A stretch of 64,000 nt of DNA from Billgrantia sulfidoxydans (GTDB lineage Bacteria > Pseudomonadota > Gammaproteobacteria > Pseudomonadales > Halomonadaceae): NCBI RefSeq assembly GCF_017868775.1, contig NZ_CP053381.1, positions 2,852,001-2,916,000 of the forward strand. Reading direction: 5' to 3'. Both the position numbers and the translations under genes were made by a program. The notes beneath the pieces were generated by a model. The model was not told the DNA's origin and did no database searches. It saw only the letters and a program-made list of their open reading frames with translations. Shown here in pieces: positions 11,571-20,393 of this stretch. The first letter of the stretch is position 1. Every line of letters begins with the position of its first letter.

Positions 11571-12584
11571 ATGAGCTCAGACGATTCCACCGCACCCCCC
11601 GACAGCGCCGCCCCGGGCATCACGCCGCTGAGGGAGAGCGCTCGACGCACCCTCAGGATCGAGGAGCAAGCCATCGCGGCACTCCTCGAGCGGCTCGACA
11701 GCCACTTCGACCGCGCCTGCGAGCTGATGCTCGCCTGCCAGGGCCGCGTGGTGGTGACCGGCATGGGCAAGTCGGGCCATGTCGCCGGCAAGATCGCCGC
11801 CACACTTGCCAGCACCGGCACGCCGTCGTTCTTCGTGCACCCCGGCGAGGCCAGCCACGGCGACCTCGGCATGATCACCCCAGGCGACGTGGTGCTGGCC
11901 TTGTCGAACTCCGGCGAGACCGCCGAGGTCACCGCACTGCTGCCGCTGCTCAAGCGCATCGGCACGCCGCTGATCAGCATGACCGGGCGCCCCGACTCGA
12001 CGCTGGCCCGCCACGCCGACGCCCACCTCGATGCCGGCGTCGAACGCGAGGCCTGCCCCCTCGACTTGGCGCCAACGGCTTCGACCACCGCCGCGCTGGC
12101 GCTGGGCGATGCGCTGGCCGTGGCCCTGCTCGAGGCGCGCGGCTTCACCGCCGAGGACTTCGCCCTCTCGCACCCCGGCGGCAGTCTTGGCAAGCGGCTG
12201 CTGCTGCGCGTCAGCGACCTGATGCACCAGGGCGAGCGACTGCCGAGCGTGCCGCTGGGCAGCCCCTTGCGCGACGCCCTGCTCGAGATCACCCGGCAGG
12301 GGCTCGGCTTCACCTGCGTCGTCGATGAGCACAATCGGCTGATCGGTGTCTATACCGACGGCGACCTGCGCCGCACGCTCGACCAGTATCAGGACCTTAG
12401 CCAGCTGACGGTGGACGATGTCATGACCCGGCCCGGCAAGCGCATCGCCCCCGACGTGCTGGCGGCCGAAGCGGTACGCATGATGGAAGACAACCTGATA
12501 ACGGCGCTGGCCGTCGTCGACGAAGCGGGCCACCCGATCGGTGCCCTGCACATGCACGATCTGCTGCGAAGCGGCGTGATCTGA
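11571..12584 (+). CDS. kdsD: D-arabinose 5-phosphate isomerase KdsD
   Basis: Converts ribulose 5-phosphate to arabinose 5-phosphate, the first step to Kdo for lipopolysaccharide. The 337 residues comprise an N-terminal SIS sugar-isomerase domain (about 45-185; motifs VTGMGKSGHVAGKIAATLASTG and LSNSGET) and two C-terminal CBS domains (about 210-335). The ATG at MSSDDST was chosen by length. A TTG 12 codons upstream, overlapping the yrbG stop, is also in frame and cannot be excluded because neither has a strong ribosome-binding site. It lies 24 bases before kdsC, the Kdo 8-phosphate phosphatase. Confidence 0.94.
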   Translation: MSSDDSTAPPDSAAPGITPLRESARRTLRIEEQAIAALLERLDSHFDRACELMLACQGRVVVTGMGKSGHVAGKIAATLASTGTPSFFVHPGEASHGDLGMITPGDVVLALSNSGETAEVTALLPLLKRIGTPLISMTGRPDSTLARHADAHLDAGVEREACPLDLAPTASTTAALALGDALAVALLEARGFTAEDFALSHPGGSLGKRLLLRVSDLMHQGERLPSVPLGSPLRDALLEITRQGLGFTCVVDEHNRLIGVYTDGDLRRTLDQYQDLSQLTVDDVMTRPGKRIAPDVLAAEAVRMMEDNLITALAVVDEAGHPIGALHMHDLLRSGVI

Positions 12585-12608
12585 CCTCATCCCGACCAAG
12601 GAAAGCCC

Positions 12609-13166
12609 ATGGCTCTGGCCACCTCCACTCTCGATCCGCATCTTGTCGACCGCCTGCGCAAGGTTCGCCTGCTGGCGCTGGACGTGGACGGCGTACTCAC
12701 CGACGGCCGCCTCTATTTCCAGGCCGACGGCGTCGAAATCAAGGCATTTCACACCCAGGACGGCCTGGGCCTCAAGCTGCTGCGGCGGGCCGGCCTGCAG
12801 GTAGCCTTCCTGACCGGACGCGAATCGCCCATGGTCAGCCACCGCGCCGCCGCCCTGGGTATCGATCACGTCTACCAGAGCTGCGAGGACAAGCTCGCCA
12901 CCCTGCGCGAGCTGTGCACGCGGCGGGGCATCGAGCTCGAACAGGTGGCCTACTGCGGCGACGACCTACCCGACCTGGCCGCCATCCAGCGTGCCGGCAT
13001 CGGCATCACCGTCCCCAACACCCCGCCCTACATCCGCGACGTGGCCGACTACGTCACCGAACGCAGCGGGGGACACGGCGCGGTGCGCGAGATCTGCGAC
13101 CTGCTGCTCGAGGCCCAAGGGCATCGCGACGCGCTGGTCGATACCTACCTCCACGGCAAGCGCTGA
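12609..13166 (+). CDS. kdsC: Kdo-8-phosphate phosphatase KdsC
   Basis: HAD-family phosphatase that releases Kdo from Kdo 8-phosphate. The 185 residues carry the HAD motif DVDGVLTDG with nucleophile Asp25 and acid/base Asp27, motif II FLTGRES, and the late motif YCGDDLPDL. There is no cap domain, as expected of this tetrameric class. AAGGAA precedes the ATG. It lies between kdsD and lptC in a tight LPS gene run. Confidence 0.95.
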   Translation: MALATSTLDPHLVDRLRKVRLLALDVDGVLTDGRLYFQADGVEIKAFHTQDGLGLKLLRRAGLQVAFLTGRESPMVSHRAAALGIDHVYQSCEDKLATLRELCTRRGIELEQVAYCGDDLPDLAAIQRAGIGITVPNTPPYIRDVADYVTERSGGHGAVREICDLLLEAQGHRDALVDTYLHGKR

Positions 13167-13178
13167 GGCCGAGCGAAC

Positions 13179-13799
13179 ATGCTGCGTCGGTTGCCACGCC
13201 CCTCGTTTCGTGTCTGGCTGTTCCTGCTGCTGGTGATCCTCGGCGGCCTGATCGCCTGGCTGGATCCCTGGCAGGCCCCGGCCCCCGGCCCGGTCCCCAC
13301 CGACGAGGCCGGCGAACCCGACTATTACCTGGAGCAGGCGCAGCTGACCCGCTTCGACGCCACCGGTCTGGCGCATCAGCGCCTGGAGAGCCCGCGACTC
13401 GTCCACACCCCCCATGACGACGTCACCCGTGCCGTCACGCCCCTGGCCCATCTGATCGACCGCGACAACCGGCGCTGGGAGGCGAGCGGTGAGGAAGGCC
13501 GTCTCGGCCCGGGCGGCAATCCGCTGACGCTCTCGGGCGACGCCCGGCTGTTCGCGCCCGAGGAGCGCTGGCAGCTCGACACCGAGACCCTGCACTTCGA
13601 CGCCAACGTGGGTCATGCCTGGAGCGACACGCCCGCCCTGCTGCAGCAACCCCCCCAGCACATGCGCGGCGAGCGCTTCGACGCCTGGATTCATGACAAT
13701 CGGGCACGTTTGACCGACAATGTGCGCGGCCACCATGTCCCGGAAGGCACCCAGTCGGGACAAGCCGACGCCGTCAACCTAGAGGATTTCACGCCATGA
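13179..13799 (+). CDS. lptC: LptC, bitopic LPS export protein
   Basis: A 206-residue single-pass inner-membrane protein (helix about residues 10-27) whose periplasmic beta-jellyroll domain passes LPS from LptB2FG to LptA. Conserved points include the YYLEQAQLTRFDATG segment and the late GERFDAWIHDNRARLTDNVRGHHVP strand region. It is longer than E. coli LptC (191 residues), with an Ala/Pro-rich linker after the helix. Its stop overlaps the lptA start by four bases. Confidence 0.9.
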   Translation: MLRRLPRPSFRVWLFLLLVILGGLIAWLDPWQAPAPGPVPTDEAGEPDYYLEQAQLTRFDATGLAHQRLESPRLVHTPHDDVTRAVTPLAHLIDRDNRRWEASGEEGRLGPGGNPLTLSGDARLFAPEERWQLDTETLHFDANVGHAWSDTPALLQQPPQHMRGERFDAWIHDNRARLTDNVRGHHVPEGTQSGQADAVNLEDFTP

Positions 13800-14335
13800 A
13801 GCGATGCAGGCTCCCGACCCTCCGCAGGCCATTCACCCTGGCACTGGCCAGCGTGACGCTGATCGGCCTGGCGAGTATCGGGCCGGCCATGGCGCAGCAG
13901 CGCGACGCCGAGCAGCCCATCGAGGTCGAGGCCGACCGGCTCGACCTCGACGATCGCGCCGGCACCGCGGTCTACACCGGCGATGTCGACATTCGCCAGG
14001 GCAGCATGCGACTCACCGGCGACCGCGTCGAGTTTCAGCGCAATGCGGCCGGCGAACTCTCGCGCGCCACGGCCCGCGGCGAGCGCGCCTACATCGAGCA
14101 GCAGCCCGACCCCGAGCAACCCGTGGTTCGCGGCTGGGGGCGTACCATTGTCTACCATGTCGCCGAGCGCCGTGTGGAACTGATCGACCGCGCCGAGCTG
14201 CACCAGGGCGGCGACACCTTCGACGGCGGCTACCTCGAGTACTTCCTCGACCGCCGCGTGGTGCAGGCACGCTCCCAGAGCGAGGGCGTCGAAGGCAGCC
14301 AGCGCATTCGCATGACCCTGCAGCCGGAGCGCTGA
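13796..14335 (+). CDS. lptA: LptA, periplasmic LPS transport protein
   Basis: A 179-residue periplasmic OstA-type beta-jellyroll protein forming the LPS bridge between LptC and LptD. The signal peptide covers about residues 1-33, with cleavage after AMA. Family segments include [35 protein letters not shown] and RIRMTLQP at the end. It overlaps lptC and abuts lptB (one base apart), as in E. coli. Confidence 0.92.
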   Translation: MKRCRLPTLRRPFTLALASVTLIGLASIGPAMAQQRDAEQPIEVEADRLDLDDRAGTAVYTGDVDIRQGSMRLTGDRVEFQRNAAGELSRATARGERAYIEQQPDPEQPVVRGWGRTIVYHVAERRVELIDRAELHQGGDTFDGGYLEYFLDRRVVQARSQSEGVEGSQRIRMTLQPER

Positions 14336-14336
14336 C

Positions 14337-15068
14337 ATGTCGATGAAGACCCTGCACGCCCGCCACCTGGCCAAGAGCTACAAGCGTCGCCGCGTGGTCC
14401 ACGACATCAGCCTCACCATCGAGCAGGGCCGCGTGGTCGGCCTGCTCGGGCCCAACGGGGCCGGCAAGACCACGTCGTTCTACATGATCGTCGGTCTGGT
14501 CAAGGCCGATGCCGGTGAAGTGCACATCGACGACCGGGACCTCTCGCACAGCGCCATGCACGAACGGGCTCGGGCGGGTATCGGCTACCTGCCCCAGGAG
14601 GCATCGATCTTTCGCAAGCTGTCGGTAGCCGACAACATCATGGCCATCCTCGAGACGCGCCGGGATCTCGACCGCCGCGGGCGACAGGAGAGGCTCGAGC
14701 AGCTGCTGGAAGATTTCCACGTCACCCACATCCGCGACAACCTGGGCATGAGCCTGTCCGGCGGCGAACGGCGCCGCGTCGAGATCGCCCGGGCGCTGGC
14801 CACCGAACCGGCCTTCATCCTGCTCGATGAACCCTTCGCCGGGGTCGACCCGATCTCGGTGGGCGAGATCAAGGGCATCATCCGCCAGCTCAAGGCGCGC
14901 GACATCGGGGTGTTGATCACCGACCACAACGTCCGTGAAACCCTCGACATCTGCGACTCGGCCTACATCGTCGGCGACGGCCAGATCATTGCCGATGGAA
15001 ACGCCGAGGCCATTCTGGCCAACAAGCGGGTGCGAGAGGTCTATCTCGGCGAGGACTTTCGCCTGTAG
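14337..15068 (+). CDS. lptB: LptB, ATPase of the LPS export ABC transporter
   Basis: A 243-residue ABC ATPase that powers LPS extraction with LptFG. Walker A GPNGAGKT (residues 38-45), Q-loop [12 protein letters not shown], signature SLSGGERRR, Walker [14 protein letters not shown] and the switch His in ITDHNVRET are intact. It is directly after lptA. A 158-base, relatively AT-rich gap separates it from rpoN and contains a sigma-54-type promoter. Confidence 0.97.
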   Translation: MSMKTLHARHLAKSYKRRRVVHDISLTIEQGRVVGLLGPNGAGKTTSFYMIVGLVKADAGEVHIDDRDLSHSAMHERARAGIGYLPQEASIFRKLSVADNIMAILETRRDLDRRGRQERLEQLLEDFHVTHIRDNLGMSLSGGERRRVEIARALATEPAFILLDEPFAGVDPISVGEIKGIIRQLKARDIGVLITDHNVRETLDICDSAYIVGDGQIIADGNAEAILANKRVREVYLGEDFRL

Positions 15069-15138
15069 CGCACTCCACTGCATTATGCAAGCACCTGGGA
15101 CGCATTAAAACATTCTAATCAGGGATAAAAACTTTCAC

Positions 15139-15154
15139 TGGCATGCATATTGCA
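15139..15154 (+). promoter_or_regulatory. Sigma-54 (-24/-12) promoter upstream of rpoN
   Basis: The sequence TGGCATGCATATTGCA has the invariant GG (-24) and GC (-12) exactly ten bases apart, and matches the consensus TGGCAC-N5-TTGCA at all but one position. It lies 73 bases before the rpoN start and reads towards it. This suggests that rpoN is transcribed or modulated by its own product. I could not identify a matching enhancer-binding site. Confidence 0.6.
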
Positions 15155-15226
15155 GCCATTTCTCTTGCAAGTCATGGGCTACCCGTCTAGGGTAGAGCTT
15201 TTCCGGCAGATGAGCGCCTTACCCTC

Positions 15227-16654
15227 ATGGCCATGAAAGCGTCCCTGCAATTACGTGTCGGCACTCAGCTGACCATGACCCCCCAGCTGCAACAGGCCAT
15301 AGCCCTGCTGCAGCTCTCGACCCTCGACCTACGCCAGGAGATCCAGCAGGCGCTGGAATCCAACCCCATGCTGGAACTCGACGACGGCTTCGGCGAACAG
15401 GCCGTCAGCGAAACCCCGAGCGACGACTGGGCCAGCGAGATACCCAGCGAACTCTCCACCGACAGCGACTGGACGGACACCTACCCCGACCACGGCACGG
15501 GCTCCGGCTCAGGCGCCGCCACCGGCGAGGGGCCGGACTTCGAGCGCCAAGCCTCGGCGCAGACCCTCGCCGGCCATCTGATCTGGCAGCTGGCGATGAC
15601 CGACCTGAACGACCGCCAGCGCCTCATCGCCGAGAGCCTGATCGACGCCGTGGACGCCGCCGGCTACCTGGCCCACCCCCTGGAGGAAATACGCGACGGC
15701 CTGCGCCGTCAGGGCCTGGAGGGGTTGCCCACCCGGGAGGTCGAGCAGGTCCTGCTGCGATTGCAGCAGTTCGAGCCCACCGGCGTGTTCGCCCGCGACC
15801 TGCGCGAGTGCCTGATGCTGCAGCTGGCGGCGCTGCCCGATGATACCCCACTGCTGCCCCAGACCCGCCGTCTCGTGCGCCAGTTCCTCGAGGCGCTGGC
15901 TGCCGACGACCGCCGCCTGCTCAAGCGTCGCCTGGGTCTCGACGACGAGTCGCTGGACCAGGTCATCGCCCTGGTTCGCTCGCTGGATCCCCGCCCCGGC
16001 AGCGACTTTGCCGAGGTCGGCAGCAGCTACGTCACCCCGGACCTCGTCGCCTATCACGACGAATCGGGCTGGCGCGTGGAACTCAACGCCGAGGCCCTGC
16101 CGCGCCTGCGCATCCAGCCCGACTACGTCGCCCTGGTGCGGCGTGCGGACAAGAGCCAGGACAACCAGTTCCTCAAGGATCACCTGCAGGAGGCCCGCTG
16201 GCTGATAAAGAGCCTGGCCAGCCGCAACGACACGCTTCTGCGGGTGGGACGGGAGATCATGGCGCGCCAGATCGAGTTTCTCGAGCAGGGCGAGGAAGGC
16301 ATGAAGCCGCTGGTGCTGGCCGACATCGCCCAGGCCGTCGAGATGCACGAATCGACCATCTCGCGGGTGACGACGCAGAAGTTCATCCATACTCCGCGAG
16401 GCGTCTTCGAGCTGAAGTACTTCTTCTCCAGCCATGTCGGCGGAAGCGGCGACGGGGACGTCCACTCCAGCACCGCGATCCGTGCCCGCATCCGCAAGCT
16501 CATCGCCGACGAGCCGCCCCGCAAGCCGCTCTCCGACAGCCGCCTGGTGGATCTGCTGGCCGAGGATGGCATCCAGGTCGCCCGCCGCACGGTGGCCAAG
16601 TATCGCGAAGCCTTGGGCATCCCCTCATCGAGCGAGCGCAAGCGTTTTCGTTGA
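15227..16654 (+). CDS. rpoN: RNA polymerase sigma-54 factor RpoN
   Basis: Alternative sigma factor for nitrogen assimilation, motility and other enhancer-dependent genes. The 475 residues have the Gln-rich region I (LQLRVGTQLTMTPQLQQAI, about 7-25), an acidic region II, the core-binding and helix-turn-helix regions, and the diagnostic RpoN box ARRTVAKYR (residues 452-460). Either of two in-frame ATG codons (15227 or 15233) could be used. It heads the classical rpoN-hpf-ptsN-rapZ-npr cluster. The sigma-54-type promoter upstream suggests autoregulation. Confidence 0.97.
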   Translation: MAMKASLQLRVGTQLTMTPQLQQAIALLQLSTLDLRQEIQQALESNPMLELDDGFGEQAVSETPSDDWASEIPSELSTDSDWTDTYPDHGTGSGSGAATGEGPDFERQASAQTLAGHLIWQLAMTDLNDRQRLIAESLIDAVDAAGYLAHPLEEIRDGLRRQGLEGLPTREVEQVLLRLQQFEPTGVFARDLRECLMLQLAALPDDTPLLPQTRRLVRQFLEALAADDRRLLKRRLGLDDESLDQVIALVRSLDPRPGSDFAEVGSSYVTPDLVAYHDESGWRVELNAEALPRLRIQPDYVALVRRADKSQDNQFLKDHLQEARWLIKSLASRNDTLLRVGREIMARQIEFLEQGEEGMKPLVLADIAQAVEMHESTISRVTTQKFIHTPRGVFELKYFFSSHVGGSGDGDVHSSTAIRARIRKLIADEPPRKPLSDSRLVDLLAEDGIQVARRTVAKYREALGIPSSSERKRFR

Positions 16655-16723
16655 CCCCGCGACGTGATGTTGACCCCGGGCAATCCCGCCGCCCGAGGGG
16701 GTATGCAGGGCAGGAAAAAGGGT

Positions 16724-16729
16724 TACAAT
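16724..16729 (+). promoter_or_regulatory. Possible -10 element for hpf
   Basis: TACAAT lies 34 bases before the hpf start in the short rpoN-hpf gap. No convincing -35 hexamer is seen at the usual distance, so this is only a candidate for a second start that uncouples hpf from rpoN. Confidence 0.3.
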
Positions 16730-16762
16730 CGAGCTACCACCCGAAGGACGAAGGAGCTTGTC

Positions 16763-17071
16763 ATGCAAGTCAACATCACCGGCCATCATGTTGAGCTGAC
16801 CGATTCACTGCGTGACTACGTGAGCGAGAAGCTGAACCGCGTCCAGCGACATTACGACAACATCACCAACGTGCAGGTCACGCTCTCGATCGAGAAGGAG
16901 CGCCAGCAGGCCGCCTGCACGCTGCATGCCGCCGGCGCCGATCTGCATGCCGAAGCTTCCGATCAGGACATGTACGCCGCCATCGATGCGCTGACCGACA
17001 AGCTCGATCGTCAACTGGTCAAACACAAGGAAAAGGCCCAGGCTCGCGCCCAGGGCGCCGGCGTTCGCTGA
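16763..17071 (+). CDS. hpf: Ribosome hibernation promoting factor, short form
   Basis: A 102-residue HPF/YfiA-family protein that binds the 30S decoding region and, with RMF, makes inactive 100S ribosomes. The family segments MQVNITGHHVELTDSLRDYV and the basic RQLVKH tail are present, and the length is that of the short gammaproteobacterial form without a dimerisation domain. The ATG has AAGGAG six bases upstream. Between rpoN and ptsN, as in enterobacteria and pseudomonads. Confidence 0.94.
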   Translation: MQVNITGHHVELTDSLRDYVSEKLNRVQRHYDNITNVQVTLSIEKERQQAACTLHAAGADLHAEASDQDMYAAIDALTDKLDRQLVKHKEKAQARAQGAGVR

Positions 17072-17077
17072 GTTGCC

Positions 17078-17548
17078 ATGACACTGGAAACCATCCTGCC
17101 CCCGGAACGCGCTCTGTTCGACGTTCCGGGAGGCAGCAAGAAGAGGGTGCTGGAGTTCTTCAGCACCTTCATCGCGCAGAACACCCCGAGCCTCGACAGC
17201 CAGGAGGTCTTCGGTAGACTGGTCGGGCGCGAGCGGCTGGGCAGCACCGGTATCGGCAACGGCGTGGCCATTCCTCATGCCCGCAGCCCCCACTGCCACA
17301 GCCCCGTGGCCGCCTTTCTCAAGCTGGCCGAACCCATCGACTTCGACGCCATCGACGGCGAGCCGGTCGACCTGGTGTTCGTGCTGCTGGTGCCCGAAGA
17401 GGCCGACGATACGCACCTGTCGCTGCTGAGCCAAGTAGCCAGCGTCATGAACGACGCCGAGACGCGCGCCCGGCTGCGCAAGTGCACGAGCCAGCGTGAA
17501 CTCCACGAGCGTCTCGTCGAAGCGATACGACGACAGTCCTCGGCCTGA
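17078..17548 (+). CDS. ptsN: Nitrogen PTS regulatory EIIA component PtsN
   Basis: EIIA-Ntr, terminal phosphoacceptor of the nitrogen phosphotransferase chain PtsP-Npr-PtsN. In relatives it controls potassium transport and other regulators rather than sugar uptake. The 156 residues include the phosphorylatable His67 in GVAIPHARSP and the VFVLLVPEEADDTHLSLL segment. It lies six bases after hpf, with rapZ and npr following, so the phosphodonor partner is in the same cluster. Confidence 0.95.
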   Translation: MTLETILPPERALFDVPGGSKKRVLEFFSTFIAQNTPSLDSQEVFGRLVGRERLGSTGIGNGVAIPHARSPHCHSPVAAFLKLAEPIDFDAIDGEPVDLVFVLLVPEEADDTHLSLLSQVASVMNDAETRARLRKCTSQRELHERLVEAIRRQSSA

Positions 17549-17593
17549 CCGCTTCCCTCGCCGTACGGCCAGCCCCTGATCAGGAGATTCCTC

Positions 17594-18514
17594 ATGCAGC
17601 TTGTGATCATCAGCGGCCGTTCCGGCTCCGGCAAGTCGATCGCACTGCAGGCGCTCGAGGACATCGGTTACTACGCCATCGACAACCTTCCGGCGATGCT
17701 GCTCGGCTCGCTGGTGGATGAGCTACGCAGCTCGCCCACGATCCAGACCTCCATCGCCGTCAGCATCGATGCGCGCAACCTCCCCCACGCCCTGGAGCGC
17801 TTCCCGCGCCTGCTGGAGGAGCTGCGCAACAAGCAGGTCGACTGCCAGGTCATCTACCTGACCACCGATGCCCGCATTCTCCTCGAACGCTACTCCGCGA
17901 CCCGACGGCGTCACCCCCTGACCCGCGGCCGGGACATGACCCTGAACGAGGCCATCGAGTCGGAAGACGCCACGCTGAGCGACATTCGCAACCTGGCGGA
18001 CCTGATCATCGACACCTCGCGGCTGTCGGTGCATGACCTGCGCGGGCGTATCACCGAACAGGTGGCCAGCCATCGCGCCGACCAGTTGACCCTGACGGTG
18101 GAGTCGTTCGGCTTCAAGGGCGGCGTACCGCTCGATGCCGATATCGTCTTCGACGCGCGCTGCCTGCCTAACCCCTACTGGGACCCGCGATTGCGCTCGG
18201 CCACCGGCAGGGAGCCCTGCATCGTGGAGTTCCTCGAACAGTATCCTCTGGTCCAGCAGATGCTCGACGACATCATCGCCTGGGTCGAGCGCTGGCTACC
18301 GGCCTACCGCGATACCCACCGCAGCTACCTGACCGTCGCCATCGGCTGCACCGGCGGCCAGCACCGTTCGGTGTACCTGGCGGAGCGCCTCGCCAAGCAC
18401 CTGGCCCGGCAGCAGCCGGACGTGCGCCTGCGTCACCGGGAGCTCGGCATCCACACCCCGGTCACCGCCACCCGGGACGTGACCGTAGAGACCTCCGAAC
18501 GCAAGGAAACCTGA
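17594..18514 (+). CDS. rapZ: RapZ, RNase adapter and nucleotide-binding protein
   Basis: In E. coli, RapZ targets the GlmZ small RNA to RNase E and so controls glucosamine-6-phosphate synthesis. The 306 residues carry Walker A GRSGSGKS (8-15), a Walker B-like region, and the C-terminal signature IGCTGGQHRSV. The tail is about 20 residues longer than E. coli RapZ (284) and ends in a Thr/Glu-rich stretch. It is in the rpoN-ptsN-npr cluster; the npr start lies two bases after its stop. Confidence 0.94.
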   Translation: MQLVIISGRSGSGKSIALQALEDIGYYAIDNLPAMLLGSLVDELRSSPTIQTSIAVSIDARNLPHALERFPRLLEELRNKQVDCQVIYLTTDARILLERYSATRRRHPLTRGRDMTLNEAIESEDATLSDIRNLADLIIDTSRLSVHDLRGRITEQVASHRADQLTLTVESFGFKGGVPLDADIVFDARCLPNPYWDPRLRSATGREPCIVEFLEQYPLVQQMLDDIIAWVERWLPAYRDTHRSYLTVAIGCTGGQHRSVYLAERLAKHLARQQPDVRLRHRELGIHTPVTATRDVTVETSERKET

Positions 18515-18516
18515 GT

Positions 18517-18786
18517 GTGCCCTGCCGCAAGCTGACCCTGACCAACAAACGCGGCCTCCATGCCCGCGCTGCCACCAAGCTGGTCCAGTGCTGCCAGCCC
18601 TTCAGCGCGCGCGTGCTCGTCAACCGCGGGCCGCAGCAGGCCGATGCCAGCAATATCATGGCGCTGCTGATGCTGGGGGCTCCCTGCGGCACCGAACTCG
18701 AGGTCAGCGCCGAGGGCGAAGATGCCGAAGCGGCGCTGGAAGCGATCGAGGCCCTCTTCGAGGCCCGCTTCGAAGAGGATACCTAG
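18517..18786 (+). CDS. npr: NPr, HPr-like phosphocarrier of the nitrogen PTS
   Basis: An 89-residue HPr-family protein that passes phosphate from PtsP to PtsN. The active-site His15 lies in KRGLHARAATKLV, and the later SNIMALLMLGAPCGTELEV segment corresponds to the HPr serine-site helix. It lacks features of sugar-PTS regulation by HPr kinase. The GTG start follows the rapZ stop directly, suggesting coupled translation. It is last of the rpoN cluster and is followed by a hairpin between convergent genes. Confidence 0.92.
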   Translation: MPCRKLTLTNKRGLHARAATKLVQCCQPFSARVLVNRGPQQADASNIMALLMLGAPCGTELEVSAEGEDAEAALEAIEALFEARFEEDT

Positions 18787-18837
18787 AGGAATGGCTGCGC
18801 TCGTCCATGCGGCGTTGAAGCCTGCTCGTCGGGCTTC

Positions 18838-18877
18838 GCCTGGCCTGGCCATCGCTCGCTCATGGCGCCGGCCAGGC
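18838..18877. terminator. Hairpin between convergent npr and pmbA
   Basis: GCCTGGCC (18838-18845) pairs with GGCCAGGC (18870-18877), and an inner GCCAT/ATGGC pair extends the stem. There is no T-run, so it is not a textbook intrinsic terminator. Its place in the 117-base gap between convergent genes suggests a bidirectional stop or 3'-end stabiliser. Its right half shares CATGGCGCCGGCCAGGC with the hairpin at 59825-59848. Confidence 0.5.
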
Positions 18878-18903
18878 GGCAAGGGATAGGAAGCTCATCC
18901 CAT

Positions 18904-20244
18904 TCAGCTACCGGCCACGGTCATCTCGTCGATCAGCCAGCTGCCGGTATGGATGCTGCCGCGAGTGTCGATGTCATTGCCCACGGCCAGCAGCCCCTTG
19001 TACATTGCCTCGAGGTTGCCGGCGATGGTGAACTCCTCCACCGGATGTCGGATCTCGCCGTTCTCCACCCAGAAGCCGGCCGCCCCACGCGAATAGTCGC
19101 CGGTCACGCCGTTGACCCCCTGCCCCATCAGTTCGGTGACTAGCACGCCCCGACCCATGCGGGCGAGCAGCGCCTCGCGCGACTCGAGCGGTGCGGCGAT
19201 GCGCAGGTTGCGTGCGCCGCCGGCGTTGCCGGTGGTCTGCATGCCAAGACGCCGCGCGCTGTAGGCCGACAGCATGTAGCTGGCCAGGCGGCCCTCCTCG
19301 ACGAAGACGTTGTCGCGGGTCTGCACGCCGTCGTTGTCGAACGGCGAGCTGGCCATGGCGCCACGCTCCATGGGTCGCTCCCCCAGGCTGAACCAGTCGG
19401 GAAACAGCGGCTCGCCCAGCCGGTCGCACAGGAAAGACGCCTGGCGAAAGAGCGCACCGCCGGCGATGGCACTCATCAGGTGGCCGACGAGGCCGCTGGC
19501 GACGCTGGCATCGAACAGCACCGGCAGGCGCCCGGTCACGGGGCGCTGTGCGCCCAGGCGGCGCAGGGTGCGCTCGGCCGCGCGCTTGCCCACCTCCTCT
19601 GCGGCCAGCAGGTCGCGGGGGTTGCGCGCACTGGTGTAGTCATAGTCGCGCTGCATGCCGCCCGCGTCCTCGGCGATCAACATGCACGAGAGCGAATGGC
19701 GGCTACCACGCTGACTGCCGAGGAAGCCATGACTGTTGGCATAGACCCGCACTCCCTCGCCGCTGGAGAGCGAGGCGCCTTCGGATTGACGGATACCGGG
19801 TTCGCCGCGCCCGGCCGCTTCACAGGCCAGTGCCAGCTCGATGGCCTGCTCGGTGGAGAGCGGCCAGGGATGGTGCACGTCGAGATCCGGCAGGTCGGTC
19901 GCCATCAGTTCAGGGTCGGCCAGCCCGGCCGCGGGGTCTTCCCCGGTGTAGAGCGCGATGGCCATGGCCTTTTCCACGACCTCACGGATCGAGGCGTCAC
20001 CGGCATCGGTGGAGGAGGCGCTGCCCTTGTGCCCGCGCAGGTAGACCGTCACGGCAACCCCCTGGTCGCGAGAGAGTTCGACGGACTCCACCTCCCCTTC
20101 ACGTACGCTGATGCCGACGCCCTGATCGACACTGGCCCCCACCTCACAGGCATCGGCCCCCAGATGCCGAGCCAGGGACAACGCCTGCTCGGCACGGGAC
20201 TCCAGCAGCGCCTGCTGGGCGGCGGCATCGAAAGCCTTGCTCAT
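18904..20244 (-). CDS. pmbA: PmbA/TldE, subunit of the TldD-TldE metalloprotease
   Basis: A 446-residue partner of TldD; together they process peptides such as microcin B17 and degrade CcdA antitoxin in E. coli. The family's C-terminal segments are visible (GNAGGARNLRI, VTELMGQGVNGVTGDYSRGAAGFWVENGEI). As expected for the TldE subunit, it lacks the HExxxH zinc motif. The start MSKAFDA has GGGAGAG upstream; a longer frame would add seven residues without support. It is divergent from darP, with tldD on the far side of darP. Confidence 0.95.
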   Translation of the reverse strand: MSKAFDAAAQQALLESRAEQALSLARHLGADACEVGASVDQGVGISVREGEVESVELSRDQGVAVTVYLRGHKGSASSTDAGDASIREVVEKAMAIALYTGEDPAAGLADPELMATDLPDLDVHHPWPLSTEQAIELALACEAAGRGEPGIRQSEGASLSSGEGVRVYANSHGFLGSQRGSRHSLSCMLIAEDAGGMQRDYDYTSARNPRDLLAAEEVGKRAAERTLRRLGAQRPVTGRLPVLFDASVASGLVGHLMSAIAGGALFRQASFLCDRLGEPLFPDWFSLGERPMERGAMASSPFDNDGVQTRDNVFVEEGRLASYMLSAYSARRLGMQTTGNAGGARNLRIAAPLESREALLARMGRGVLVTELMGQGVNGVTGDYSRGAAGFWVENGEIRHPVEEFTIAGNLEAMYKGLLAVGNDIDTRGSIHTGSWLIDEMTVAGS

Positions 20245-20393
20245 GTGTCTCTCTCCCTCATTCACCGGCCGTGCCGGTCTCCGTACGCGTCTGTTCCCGC
20301 CGTAGCACGACGGACTGATATACTGCTGTCATCGAACCTATTCATCTCTCGATGGCCAGGCTAGCGCTGACCCTCTCACTACTTGGATGCGGC

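Noticed and set aside
16670..16675. TTGACC as a -35 element for hpf
   Set aside because: It lies about 48 bases from the TACAAT box, far too distant.
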